Positions 1 to 10,330 are shown, numbered from the stretch's first letter. The stretch is 64,000 nucleotides of DNA from Phaseolus vulgaris (GCF_000499845.2 NC_023758.2:19358034-19422033); one strand, 5' to 3'. Translations and numbers: made by a program. Notes: generated from the sequence alone by a model not told the origin.

Positions 1-18
1 CATGTACCAAAAACAGAT

Positions 19-777
19 TTAAGAGAGATTATTAAGATCAAGAATACCTAACTCATTTCTTAAGAAGAAAAACCTCTCTTTTGGTAAAAGCTTTGTGAAA
101 ATGTCAGCTAACTGTAGTTTTGTCTCCACAAACTTCACTTCACAGTTCCCATTTTGTACATGATCCCTGATGAAATGATGTCTTACCTCAATATGTTTGG
201 TCCTTGAGTGCTGAATCTGATTTTTGGTGAGATTGATAGCACTTGTGTTATCACACATCAAGGGAACCTTGCTGATTTGTAAACCAAAATCTGCAAGTTG
301 TTGCTTGAGCCATAGAATCTGTGCACAACAGCTACCAGCAGCTATATATTCAGCCTCAACAGTAGAGAGAGCAACACATGCTTGCTTCTTGCTATGCCAT
401 GAGATTAGACTTGAGCCAAGAAGATGACAAGTGCCACTTGTGCTCTTTCTATCTAGCTTACAACCTGCAAAGTCAGAATCTGAATAACCAATTAAATGTA
501 TTGGAGAGTGAGAAGGATACCATAATCCTACAGATGATGTTCCTTTGAGATATTTCTGAATTCTTTTAGCAGCTTTGAAGTGTGACTCTTTAGGATTTGC
601 TTGATATCTTGCACAAAGACACACCGCAAACATGATGTCCGTCCTACTAGCTGTTAGATATAGCAAAGATCCAATCAAACCTCTGTATTTTGTTTGATCT
701 ACACTCTTTCCAGCAACATCAGCATCCATGTAACAGCTTGATGGCATTGGAGTGCTTGCTTCTTTGCAATTTTCCAT
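19..777 (-). pseudogene. copia RNase H domain (pol C-terminal part)
   Basis: This is an open frame of about 250 codons coding the C-terminal part of a copia polyprotein. Visible motifs are GYSDSDFAGC, RKSTSGTCHLLG, ALSTVEAEYIAA, CDNTSAINLT and SRTKHIEVRHHFIRD, which together make the RNase H domain with its acidic D, E, D residues. The frame ends in a stop just after ELGILDLNNLS, a normal pol terminus. RNase H removes the RNA strand during reverse transcription in the virus-like particle. The domain looks intact, but it is out of frame with the broken RT upstream, so I call it part of a pseudogene. Confidence 0.9.
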
Positions 778-1646
778 TTCAAATTTCTTGAGAATCTCCT
801 TGCAATACTTTAATTGACTTAAGAAGATCTCATCCTTCGTTTGCTTAACCTACAATCCAAGAAAGAAAGATAGTTCTCCCATCATAGACATTTCAAACTC
901 ACCTTTCATTGCAGCCACAAATTCTTCACACAATCTCTCTTGTGTAGCACCAAAGATGATATCATCAACATAGATTTGCACAAGAATTATTTCTGCATTG
1001 ACTTCTTGATGAAGAGAGTCTTATCTACCATTCCTCTTTCATAACCATGAGATAGCAGAAAGTTGCTAAGTCTTTCATACCACTGCCTTGGAGCTTGTTT
1101 CAGTCCATATAAAGCTTTCTTTAACTTGAAAACATGGTTGGGATACTTGTGATCTTCAAAGCCCGGTGGTTGATCTACATAGACTTACTCATTGATGTAG
1201 CAATTCAAGAAGGCACTCTTGACATCCATTTGGAAGAGTTTAAAACCACCCATACATGCAAAGGCCAACAGCAGCCTCACAGCCTCATATCTAGCAACAG
1301 GAGCAAAGGTTTCACCACAGTCTATGCTCTCTTCTTGATTGTAGCCTTTGGCAACTAGCCTTGCTTTGTTCCTTGTGATCACACCATCCTCATCTAGCTT
1401 GTTCCTGAAAACCCATTTCGAACCAATAATATTCATTTCATTAGTTTTAGGAACAAGAAACCATACCTCATTCCTTTCAAACTGATTTAGCTCTTCATGC
1501 ATAGCTTCAAACCACTTCTCATCCTTGAGAGCTTCCTCAATTGACTTTGGTTCAATTTGAGAGACAAAAGTTGTGCACTTGCAGAAGTTTGAGATGGAGC
1601 TACGTGTGGAGACACCTTCCTTTATCTGCCCTATGATGTTATCCAC
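778..1646 (-). pseudogene. copia reverse transcriptase, broken
   Basis: The N-terminal half (1185-1646) is open and shows GSKWVFRNKLDEDG, ARLVAKGYNQ, TFAPVARYEAVRLLLA and FQMDVKSAFLN, the standard copia RT start. A TAA stop at about 1182-1184 replaces the Glu usual in the INE-E-VYV motif. Downstream, LKKALYGLKQAPRQWYERL and the catalytic YVDD motif (near 965-990) can still be read, but in shifted frames with further stops. The enzyme would copy element RNA into cDNA. This copy cannot make a full RT. Confidence 0.9.
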
Positions 1647-2516
1647 TGACAGATCTCTAGGAATCCTCCACTCTTTGGGCAGCTCACTCTGTTGCAGAAT
1701 TTCAATCGGTTGTTTCTGCGAATCAACCGGTTATTTTTCTGCATAGATTTCCAGCTTCTCCAAACTGATGCTCTGCTCATCTTCCTCAGCACTGGTCTTT
1801 GGGATCTGACTGATTCTGCGATCTACCTCATCAAAGACAACGTGAACAAATTCTTCTACAGTCATCAACCTCTTGTTGTAGACTTTATATGCATGACTTG
1901 TAAGTGAATAACCAATGAATATACCAAGGTCCGCTTTCTCATCAAACTTTCCCAAGCTTTCCTTTCCATTGTTAAGAACGAAACAGCTGCAGCCAAAGAC
2001 TTTGAGGTGACTGATGTTGGGCTTCCTTCCATTGAAAAGTTCATATGGAGTTTTCTTCAAAATGGGCCTTATAAGCACCCTATTCATCACATAACAAGAG
2101 GTGCTCATTGCATCTGCCCAAAAATACTTAGGAAGTGATGATTCACTAAGCATTGTTCTTGCAAGCTCTTCAAGAGACCTATTCTTCCTCTCTACAACTC
2201 CATTTTGTTGTGGTGTTCTTGGAGTTGAGAAATTGTGCAGAATTCCCAACTTCTCACATAATTTGCCAAACTTCTCATTCTGAAATTCTCCTCCATAATC
2301 ACTCCTTATAGAACCTATGTTGCTGCTCTTTGTGTTTTGTAGTCTTTTTGCTAGCTTTTTGAATGCAGCAAAGGCATCACTCTTTGATTCCAAGAACAAA
2401 GTCCAAGTGTACCTAGAGAAATCATCAACAATAACAAGAGCATAATAATTTCCACCAAGACTCATAGTTCTAGAGGGTCCAAAGAGATCCATGTGAAGAA
2501 GTTCAAGGGGTCTCAA
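1647..2516 (-). pseudogene. copia integrase core and IN-RT linker
   Basis: An open frame covers 1731-2516. The rve core has all three acidic residues in context: HMDLFGP (Asp), IRSDYGGEF (Asp) and PQQNGVVERKNR (Glu). LKVFGCSCFVLN and LGIFIGYS follow, as in the copia integrase C-terminal part. The enzyme would join element cDNA to the chromosome. The linker towards RT (about 1700-1740) holds two copies of the near-palindrome that is frequent in this family's LTRs. The core is the best kept domain of the element, but the frame is closed off from both neighbours. Confidence 0.9.
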
Positions 2517-2531
2517 AGAAGAGACAACATT

Positions 2532-3095
2532 TTATATTTTAAAAGAACTTTTCACTTGTTTCCCTTTTTGGCATGCTTCACAAATGTGATCCCTCTCAAA
2601 CTTGAGTTTTGGCAGCCCAATCATAAGATCCTTTGATATTACCTTGTTCAAATGATTCATGTGAATATGAGCAATTCTTCTATGCCAAAGCCAAGATTCA
2701 TCTTGCTTGGATAGAAGACATCCAATTGAGCATGGTGAAGAGATATCTAGAAGATACACATTATTAACTCTCTTACCTACCAACATTACCTCTTTGGTGT
2801 TGGGTAGACAGATTTCACATGTGTTTGACTTGAACATCACTTGATATCCCTTGTCACAAAGTTGACTAATGCTCAGCAGATTATGCTTTAGGCCTTCAAC
2901 AAATAGCACATCATGGATTACCAAGATGTTCTCATCTCCTATGGATCCTCTCCCAAGAATTCTTCCTTTGTTGTTGTCTGCATAGGTGACATGACCCTCT
3001 TTCTTAAAGGATATTCTCAGGAACTTTGTTTTGTCCCCTGTCATATGCTTGGAGCATCCACTGTCCAAGTACCACAATTGCTTGCTCTCCTCCAA
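2532..3095 (-). pseudogene. copia aspartic protease and GAG-pre-integrase zinc domain
   Basis: The frame begins with LWYLDSGCSKHMTGD: the DSG is the aspartic protease active site, and this spelling is typical of Sireviruses. It then shows LLSISQLCDKGYQV and the His/Cys domain LWHRRIAHIHMNHL...CEACQKGKQ that precedes integrase. The protease would cut the gag-pol polyprotein. A stop between this frame and the integrase frame (about 2517-2531) breaks the polyprotein. Near 3100 it is also out of frame with gag. Confidence 0.9.
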
Positions 3096-3116
3096 GATTT
3101 CCTACAAAAGAGATTT

Positions 3117-3710
3117 TCAAGTACAAAGATTTGGTCCCCTTATGAATGTGGGTCCATCTGGTTTATACTTATCAAATAAAGCTTTATTTCCCTTAGGAAT
3201 CCACTTCATAAGCCTTTTAGGAAAAGCATATTTTCTGATTTTACAGAACCTCACAGAATGGCCTCTTTTCATGCAGTAGAAGCATGTAACAATCAGTTGT
3301 TTCGATGGTCCAATCGATTCTTTTTCTGGAATTTTGGAAAATGATTTTGAAAATCTAAATTGTTTGTTTTGTGGATTAAAACCCAATCCAGATTTTCCAA
3401 AAACAAAATTTTGAGATGCTAGCACACTCTCAAAGTTGTATTGGCCTTTAGAAAGCTTATCCACTGTTTTAACAAGATAGTGGACCTTCTTTTCAAGATT
3501 TTCGCAATTTTCACAAACTAGAGTATCACACTTGCAAGAGGAGTTTTTGTAAATGATTTCAAGATTTTCAAAATCCATTTTTGAATGTTCTAAATCCTCT
3601 TCCAGTGTCTTTACTCTGTTTTCTAGCCAGCTGTTCTTTTCTTTTAACCGATTGTTCAAGAGAGCCAATCGGTTGGCTTCTTCATGTGTTTCTTGAAAGG
3701 CTTGAAGCAA
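3117..3710 (-). pseudogene. copia gag C-terminal part with zinc knuckle
   Basis: The protein starts with a charged heptad-like segment (NRLKEKNSWLENRVKTLEEDLEH), likely a coiled coil, then carries the CCHC zinc knuckle CFYCMKRGHSVRFC (C-x2-C-x4-H-x4-C) that binds element RNA. Long gags with a coiled coil are common in Sireviruses. Two copies of the CAATCGGTT-type motif of the LTRs lie in this coding sequence (about 3643-3680 and 3296-3330). The frame is shifted relative to the gag N-terminal piece at 3724-4197, which would inactivate gag. Confidence 0.85.
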
Positions 3711-3723
3711 TTGACCATAATTT

Positions 3724-4197
3724 TCAGATTGATGAACTTACACTACTTGAGTCATCCTCCTTTCTGGCCATGAAGCAAAGATTGAGGCTTTTCTTATTTT
3801 TCCTTCCCTTCCTTCTTTCTTGACTTTTTGTCATTTCTTCCTTTGGTTCATGAGCAGCCTTGAGTGTCTCCCACATTTCCTTAGCAATTTTGCACTTTGA
3901 TATCCTGAAAAATTCATTAGTATCTAGAGCAGAAGCTATAATGTTTTGAGCAGACCGATCAAGCTGGGCCATCTTACATTCATCATTTGTCCATTTGGAC
4001 AAAGGTTTTGCAATGAAAGAATTATCCTTTTTGAACTTTCGAATGTAAGGACCATTCTTAATTGAATCCCAAATTCTTTGATCAATAGATTCAATAAAGA
4101 TTTTCATTCTTGCTTCCCAAAACTTATAATTCAATCCACATAATAAAGGTGGTTTGTAGATTGAAGCACCTTCCTCAAAAGATAGTTTTCCAGCCAT
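3724..4197 (-). pseudogene. copia gag N-terminal part
   Basis: It begins MAGKLSFEEGASIYKPPLLCGLNY and continues with FWEARMKIFIESID and TLKAAHE, matching the gag N-terminal region (DUF4219/UBN2-like) of copia elements. The ATG lies about 40 bases inside the primer-binding site, the normal place for gag. Gag forms the virus-like particle. The frame closes near 3725 and gag continues in another frame at 3710, so at least one frameshift is present. Confidence 0.88.
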
Positions 4198-4235
4198 AGA
4201 AAAAAATTTTGATCAACTTGAATAACTTTCAAGAA

Positions 4236-4253
4236 CCAAGCTCTTGATGCCAA
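4236..4253 (-). promoter_or_regulatory. primer-binding site of the Sirevirus-like element
   Basis: On the minus strand, directly after the 5' LTR end (..TCTAACA), the sequence reads TTGGCATCAAGAGCTTGG. It resembles the initiator-Met tRNA primer site TGGTATCAGAGC used by plant copia elements, with a few differences. It fixes the LTR boundary and the element's orientation. Confidence 0.75.
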
Positions 4254-4254
4254 T

Positions 4255-5375
4255 TGTTAGAATATATGGCCTTAAACGAGAGGGGAGGTGAATTGTTTAA
4301 GAAAGATTTTAGTAAACTTTTAAGCTTAGAATGAAAAATACTTCAAGAAAACCTTGATTAAGAAATCAGTTTTTCAAAACATAAAGCAAAAGCACAATAC
4401 TGGAAAAACAATCGGTTGTTTTACCAAAACAATCGGTTCTTTATACCAGTTATTAATTGACAAAACTGAATTTAAAGAGATAGGGATAGAGAAATTGTAC
4501 ACAGTTGTTTATACTGGTTCACTCCAAATCCAGAGCTGCATCCAGTCTTCTCAAAACCCTGAGGAAACGCAACTAAGCAATCACTACTTGATCACTTACA
4601 CCACAACCAAGAGAATGACCTTGAACACCTCAAGAAACACACTCTCCTTGGCCAACACTAAGATTGTTGATCTTGAACACCTCAAGAACACACAACCAAT
4701 CTCAGCAAACACAGACACGAATTGTTCAACAAAGTACAAGGATTACACTTGTTACAAAAGATAATCTGAAATCAATACAAGCAGAATCCTATTCCAACAC
4801 TTTGATTAACCACAAAACTCTTAGCAATCCCAGCACTTTGAAAAAATTTGTCAAAGATTCTTAATTGTCAAATCTGTTTTTCTGAATTTATTCAAAGATG
4901 TAGTTTGTTATCAAATCTTAACAAACTCTTAAATTGCATTAAAAGATTGGTCAAAGCATTTAATGACTGAAGCGTAAGCAGTTAAAGCATTTAAAGCTCA
5001 GTCAACAAGAAAACAGTTTTTCTGTTATGGCCCCAAAACAAACAATCGGTTGTTTCCTCGAATCAATCGGTTGTTTTGGTACTTAACATTTCAACCATTC
5101 AAAACAGATTTCAATCTTTTTCTCAAAACACCTAAGTATAAACAATCAGTTGTTTCGACAAAACAATCGGTTGTTTTAACTTAGTTTGAAAACATTTTAC
5201 TTTCACAAAAATTGAGAATGCTAATGCTTTAGATTTAATCACATGGTGGATTACAACATATAAACTACCCCTGAACAAAGCTTAAACCAGCACAGCAACA
5301 TCAAGCATAGCAGAGGCTTCAACATCCTTCAAAGGATTTGGATTCTTCAAAACATGAACACCACTTGGCTCAACA
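4255..5375 (-). mobile_element. 5' LTR of the Sirevirus-like element
   Basis: It runs TG...CA in both readings: TGTTAGAATATATGGCC at the left and ...GGCTCAACA at the right on the plus strand. It is homologous to LTRs at 10331-11507 (opposite strand) and 36389-37497 (same strand). It carries paired copies of ACAATCGGTTGTTT near 4408-4445, 5041-5080 and 5139-5180. It abuts Tat RT sequence at 5376, so GTTTC (5376-5380) is the predicted target duplication; its partner lies off the window. Confidence 0.9.
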
Positions 5376-5833
5376 GTTTCGCCCTATCATAGGGGCGAAA
5401 ACCCGATCCATCAGCCTCTGGTCGGTTGCGCCAGTTTTCTTAAGTCCAAAGGGCATCACCTTTAGCAATAACTGGATAGCTCTGTCATGAACGTCGTCTT
5501 GCTCTCACCTCGGGGGTGCATATGGATTTGGTTATACCCCGAGAAGGCATCCAGAAAGCTGAGAAGTCAGTACCTATCCATCAAGGTGTCGATGCTGGGC
5601 AGCGAATATGAATCCTTCGGATAGGCCTTGTTCAAATCCATAAAATCGACGCACATTCTCCACTTCCCGTTGGCCTTCTTCACCAACACCACATTTGCCA
5701 ACCATTCAGGGTATTGGATTTCCTTGATGTGGCCAGCACTTAACAGCTTCTGAGTTTCTTGCCTGATGACCAGACGTCTTTCCTCGTTGAGTTTCCTTCG
5801 CCTTTGTAAGACAGACCTGACCTTTGGGTCCAT
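5376..5833 (-). pseudogene. Tat reverse transcriptase, N-terminal half, split by a copia insertion
   Basis: The open part (5567-5833) shows KVRSVLQRRRKLNEERR, AGHIKEIQYPEWLANVV, LVKKANGKWRMCVDF and DLNKAYPKDSYSLPSID, a standard Ty3/gypsy RT start. Beyond a small frame break, SFLDAFSGYNQIHMH and, in another frame, VMPFGLKKTGATDQRLMDRVF can be read down to 5376. The YVDD half of the enzyme should lie beyond base 1, on the far side of the Sirevirus-like element. Confidence 0.88.
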
Positions 5834-6110
5834 CTTGAGTCAAAGTCACAAAAGAGATCGTGTAAACGTCTCCATGGACTGGCACTTCGTGTCCCTGATC
5901 CACTGTTGGGGTCACCACCGTCGAGGCTTCCTGATCTTCCTCTAGATATTCCTTCAGGAAGCCACCTTTCACCAGATCAACTAGTTGGTATCCCATCGTT
6001 ATACAGCTTCGCACGTTGTGTCCAAAGGCTTTGTGGAACTCGCACCAGGTGCTCTTGCTTGGCCCCAAATTCTTGTCACTTTTTGGGGGGAACCTTAACT
6101 TGTCAGCCAC
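5834..6110 (-). pseudogene. Tat gag C-terminal region
   Basis: This shows PSKSTWCEFHKAFGHNVRSC, the Cys/His zinc-knuckle variant (CEFH...GH...C) of Tat gags, then LVKGGFLKEYL, a conserved segment after it, then a linker towards protease. The following RT lies in another frame, and the protease active site is not visible, so most of the protease seems lost. Confidence 0.75.
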
Positions 6111-6529
6111 GTCTGGATGACGATCAACTTTTTGTGGCTAATTTTGAACTTGTGTCGACAAGGCAGGTCTCCCTTAACTTTTGCCTTAGTCTGATGCTTT
6201 TTTGATTCGTAGGGTACATGTCTGGTCGACGATCTCTTTTCCGTCACGACTTCATGTACTCTCATGGGTTGATCTCGGCTACTCTCCCGGAGCTTCGTCA
6301 GCCCAACGCTTCCACGTTTTACCGTTACCTATTCTTCGGCGTCGATATGGGCAACAACTTGTCGTCGAATCTCGTTAAACGACTTCGCCCAATTTCTTAT
6401 CAAAGAATCGTTGAACGATCCTCACAGAATTCCCCGCCCGAAGCCGTGCACCATCAGAGCTTCATCCTTGGTGTGGAGATTTACAACCAACACCCCAAAC
6501 CAGTTCAGGAAGTCCTTCAGGTGCTCTCC

Positions 6530-6853
6530 CTAGTACTGCTTCACCCCGAAGAGGTCGAAAAAGACAAGGGGTGGAGCTCGGTTGACTATGAATTGCTCCC
6601 TGAACAATGTAGAGAACTGATCGAATGAGATTATGTGTCCGTTAAGGAGACCAATGAACCAATCCAATGTCGTGCATGTGAACGTCCCGTTGAACAACTT
6701 GCAATGCATGACGTCTGCTCCTGCAGAGATCATCATCTGAGTGTGGAAAGTCGTGATGTGGGCCTCTGGGTCTTCTGTACCTGTGAAAGTAATTATGGGT
6801 GTCATGAAATTCGTTGGTATTACGAAATTTATGATTGCTTGGGAGAACGACAT
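6530..6853 (-). pseudogene. Tat gag, retrotransposon gag domain
   Basis: The frame shows ITFTGTEDPEAHITTFHTQM, an exact style match to the start of the retrotransposon gag domain, then MHCKLFNGTFTCTTLDWF and SFDQFSTLFREQF. This is the capsid part of a Ty3/gypsy gag. After 6530 the frame continues with stops towards the zinc-knuckle piece. Confidence 0.82.
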
Positions 6854-6907
6854 GGGGCGAGCTTTGACCAGAATGGGCGGGCATTGCTCCCATGTTGCGC
6901 GTTCCCC

Positions 6908-7186
6908 TTAACGTTGTAGATCTCTTCGAAGCTCCTCATTGGCCCTGTGTAACTCTTCATTTCTTGCTCGCGATGCATCCAGCTCGACCCTGAATTGGTC
7001 TTGTCTGTGGGCTTGCTCGGGCCATACCTCAGCCAAAACCCTCTCCTGGTCAGCCTTGGATGTCGCCACTGCCTGTTGAAGAGTGTTGGCAGTTTCCATG
7101 AGTTGTTGTAGGATGGCATTGTCACCTTCCTCCAATCCAGATGGCCTTTGTCGAGTATTCCTCATATCGCCTGGTAGCTTGATCAC
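6908..7186 (-). pseudogene. Tat gag N-terminal region
   Basis: This 92-codon frame is rich in Glu, Arg, Gln and Ala with heptad-like spacing (ELHRANEELRRDLQR), a likely coiled coil at the gag N-terminus. It starts about 50 bases from the primer-binding site and runs towards the capsid part at 6853, but in a different frame. The assignment rests mainly on position. Confidence 0.6.
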
Positions 7187-7213
7187 AACTGTGGATAAGA
7201 CCTAGTTTTATCG

Positions 7214-7234
7214 GGCCCCACGGTGGACGCCAAA
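7214..7234 (-). promoter_or_regulatory. primer-binding site of the Tat remnant
   Basis: On the minus strand next to the LTR end the sequence is TTTGGCGTCCACCGTGGGGC. This is close to the TGGCGCCCACCGTGGGGC form usual for Tat/Ogre-type elements in legumes. It sets the LTR boundary at 7235. Confidence 0.7.
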
Positions 7235-7985
7235 TGTTCTTGCCGGTTGACTCTCGGAATTGGTTGTGACTCCGTTTGCCTCTATTGGAATTTGCTCTTT
7301 CTTTTGGGTGTTGAAACACGGGTCCATTGCAACAGAGGGGGCTCTACCTGTTGATTGCACTCCGACGATCAAGGTACAGGGCTTATAGAAACAATGAGTA
7401 AGTAAGCAAGTAGTTTCAGTCTTAGAAACAGTGTACCTTTACCAGGGATCTTAAGTCCCTTTAGACTACTTTTCGGTTACTTCTTGTAACAACCCTTCTC
7501 TCACGAGAACCTTATCTAGAGTGAAAGTAGGTTTGATGGGAGAAGTTTGTTACAATACGCACAATCTTAGTACAACAACCGCACAAAATCTTTCCTCCTT
7601 AGAGTGCGTAATCTTAACACCATGGCCGTCAAGGTACCAACTCATGTACTAGCATCAGGGGGCCCATCTGTCCACTGTAGGCGTACAAGCCTTTTACGTG
7701 TCATGCATGCGGCTTATCCCCCAAAAACTCTAGCGCTCTTAGGCTTAGGCGTTTTCTAAAGAACATTTTAATTGTGCAAGACCCGAATGTACTAAACACA
7801 CCACTCGCAATTTTTCACTAACCAGGCCTTATACACGTTGAGTATATGAATGAACCTCAACGCACACATACCTGAGGCCCACCTACGTGGCCCATTAACT
7901 CGACCAAACCACTAAGCTAACTTGCTTGACACAGGTGTCAATGTCCGATCACCGAGCACTGAGCCCAGCGCTCTGGTCCACTACA
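7235..7985 (-). mobile_element. 5' LTR of the Tat remnant
   Basis: On the plus strand it starts TGTTCTTGCCGGTTGAC and ends ..GGTCCACTACA. It is homologous along most of its length to 20452-21388 in the same orientation (shared blocks include CTACCTGTTGATTGCACTCC and GACCCGAATGTACTA). It is clearly richer in GC than the DNA to its right. Confidence 0.85.
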
Positions 7986-8605
7986 ATAATTTTTTTAAAA
8001 ATTTATAATATCTATCAAATTACTCACAAACTTTCATAAAAAAATTCTATACTTTTTACTTTATTTACCTTAATCCAAATAACCTCACTCTCTTCACACT
8101 TTCTCTTCAAATAATCTCAAATTCACTCTCCCAAATCCACTCTCTAATCCAATAAAAATAAGTATTAGAGTGTGTTTGGACTAGGAAGGGGTTGCGTGAG
8201 GATTTTAGGAAGTAGATTTGGAGTGTATTGTTCAGGAAAAACTCATTGATACATTTGAAAGATTAGTCGAAAGGTTGACAAACCAAAAGGTTGTTATCTC
8301 ACACAAATCAAGATACCATGTAATTTGAAAAACATAAAAGAATAAACAACTTTGATATTGTGCTAAAGCCCAAAGGATAAGTCCACAATATTAAGAGTAC
8401 ACTTAGTAAATATAAGGTACAAAATGTAAATGTCCAATAGACCCATAAGAAGCAGTATAAATAGGTAACTTGATTAATAGGTAAGTATAGTGTTTTTTAG
8501 AGATTACAATTTAATCTAATTGATTCTGACTTTATCATCAGAGCACCTTGCATGTACACCCACCTGATCGAGAGAGCTGAAAACTACCTGTCCGAGAGAA
8601 CCTAG
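7986..8605 (+). mobile_element. LTR-like segment, probable Tat LTR 3' half
   Basis: No gene is visible. A TATA-like GTATAAATAGG lies at about 8454-8464. It is followed by CTTTATCATCAGAGCACCTTG...GATCGAGAGAGCTG, which resembles the R/U5 end of plant Tat LTRs in plus orientation. The first 180 bases are AT-rich and resemble the stretch near 22980-23130. The segment ends where an Athila-like LTR begins. Family assignment is by recall of pattern only. Confidence 0.4.
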
Positions 8606-9611
8606 TGATAAGTGCCAAATTTGAGTAATATTGCATATTAAAATACATGCATTTATGGGTTAATTTCTAAAAGTAAAAATAATCCCTAATTTATGAAATT
8701 ATACCTCTTTACATATTTTATGATTTTAATTTAAATAAGAATGATGTATTCTCAAATTTGTGTTAATTTCAGGATTTTAGGGAAGAATGGAGATAACTGG
8801 GCAAAATGATAATATACAAAGCTAAAAAGGGAAATTTGGAATGCACTAACATCACCAAAATTGTCCCCAAACTCACAAAAAGCCAAGACGTCACCAGTGG
8901 ATCTCGCTTAAATGAGCTCATTCTCACTTGAGTGAGATTGTTCTAGCACGTTGGGTGTTTCTCACCCAAGTGAGACCATTAACACCTAAGTAAGAAGTTA
9001 CTTAAGCCCAAGCAAATTGGGTTAAATAGGATGCTTGAGGCATAACCCTAGACATCATTGAATTAGTGATTGAGAGGAAAACACCATTGAGTGAATTTTA
9101 GTCCAATTGGGAGAATAGAAGGTGTTAGAAAACCCTAGAGGAAGTAGCCGTCAATGAGAAACATCCAGAATCTTCTTTTCTTGCTCTCCCTGCTTTTAAC
9201 AACCATCATGTGTGGCTAATTCTACCCTCTGGGTTTGGGAGTAATTTGTTCAAACTCTTATGTATTGAGGTGATATCTAAACATAATATTTTATTCTTGA
9301 TTGATGATTGGTATTATTGTTTTGTTTGTAATGCTTGGTTTTCCATTATCTCGAAACCTAGATTTGACTGGAAAGTAATTTTAAGGTTCTTACCCAAACG
9401 ATAATGCTTAACATATTTGAGTGGTAGATTTGAAATGTTAATTTCTATCAATGTCTAATCTTAATGATAAGTTGTTTTTATAAATATTCGAGGAATCAAT
9501 ATTTAGGAAGCATCTTAATAATTTTATATGCGAGGAATCGATATAAATGAATTTTATACGGGCATTGATATCAATCAAAGGACTCAATATTTTCATGCTA
9601 ATCAAAATACA
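8606..9611 (+). mobile_element. Athila-like LTR, 3' truncated
   Basis: It begins TGATAAGTGCCAAATTT and follows the other two copies of this LTR family (11892-12993 and 16086-17237) for about 1 kb, through CATGCTAATCAAAATAC. It then switches at about 9611 to a piece of gag. The family's terminal block (GCACTTGCCGTAAAA..TCATCA) is missing, so about 250 bases of LTR plus leader were lost in one deletion. Confidence 0.8.
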
Positions 9612-9701
9612 ATATTTCTGCAAAGATTTTTTCCAATCTCTCGCTACATCAAAGTAAAGTTTGAATCTCTATGTCAGACAAGGAACAAATGAAGCTTTCT
9701 G
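9612..9701 (+). pseudogene. short gag fragment of the Athila-like family
   Basis: TTTCTGCAAAGATTTTTTCC and the following 75 bases match the gag region at 14188-14280 almost base for base. The match ends near GTGAGACA, where Sirevirus-type 3' sequence begins. Too short and frameshifted to code. Confidence 0.75.
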
Positions 9702-10330
9702 TGAGACATTGAATGTTATCTTGAAAGGGAATTGCTGGATGAAGAAAAGATAGGGGGAGAAATTGTCATCTCCTTGTTGAAATTTCTAGGGTCTATGGTA
9801 CTTTAATTCTGTTATTATCATAGCTCTGATACACCATAGATTTTTGCTGCAATTCTGATATGCTATCACAGGTTTGTTGATGCAATGGTGTTGCTACACA
9901 CACTGGTATTCTGGTTTTTCTTATTAAGAAATGAGTTGGATATTTTTAATTCTCAAATTCCTTCTTAATTATGTTTTTACCCATTCTTCTATTCAATTTA
10001 TGAAGACAAATAGGGGGAGAATTATATGGTTTGTATGTTGCTAAATATCTACTACATATTTGCTTTAAAACTGGGTTTATATGATTTAGTTAGTTGCTGC
10101 ATAACTCTGATTTTGCACTTTTTTTTCACTAGTTTTCACATTGATTTTGTTGGTTTTCCTTATGAGAATCACCTAGTGAAAACTAGTTATGTGGTGTTAA
10201 TGATATCTGAATATGATTACTTCTAGTACATGCACAAATTATGTTTTGCATGTACTAACAAATTCAAACAGAACATCACAAGCACATCACAAGAAAACCA
10301 AGGATTTGTCTTCATCAAATAGGGGGACAT
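9702..10330 (+). mobile_element. Sirevirus-type 3' internal region with repeated polypurine tracts
   Basis: This stretch lies immediately 5' of a plus-strand Sirevirus-type LTR. It has no coding sequence that I trust. It holds three copies of the same polypurine motif, ATAGGGGGA, near 9749, 10010 and 10319, the last one touching the LTR. Several polypurine tracts before the 3' LTR are a known trait of Sireviruses. The upstream coding region of this copy is missing. Confidence 0.75.

Larger units (their letters stand above)
1..4254 (-). mobile_element. Sirevirus-like Ty1/copia internal region, cut by the left window edge
   Basis: Read on the minus strand the order is primer-binding site, gag, protease, integrase, reverse transcriptase, RNase H, which is the Ty1/copia order. 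Long LTRs (over 1.1 kb), the DSGCSKHMTGD protease motif and the RSDYGGEF integrase motif fit the Sirevirus (SIRE/Maximus) lineage; that lineage call comes from known family motifs. The 5' LTR is at 4255-5375. The part 3' of RNase H and the 3' LTR lie beyond base 1. Several frames are broken, so the copy is not autonomous as it stands. It is inserted in the RT gene of a Tat-type element whose sequence resumes at 5376. Confidence 0.95.
5376..7234 (-). mobile_element. Tat-type Ty3/gypsy remnant, internal region
   Basis: Read on the minus strand it has a primer-binding site, gag, a gag C-terminal/protease part and the N-terminal half of RT, in that order. It then stops exactly where the Sirevirus-like LTR starts. 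RT words and overall order match the Tat/Ogre branch. Stops and shifts occur in every domain. Its 5' LTR is at 7235-7985. Confidence 0.88.
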
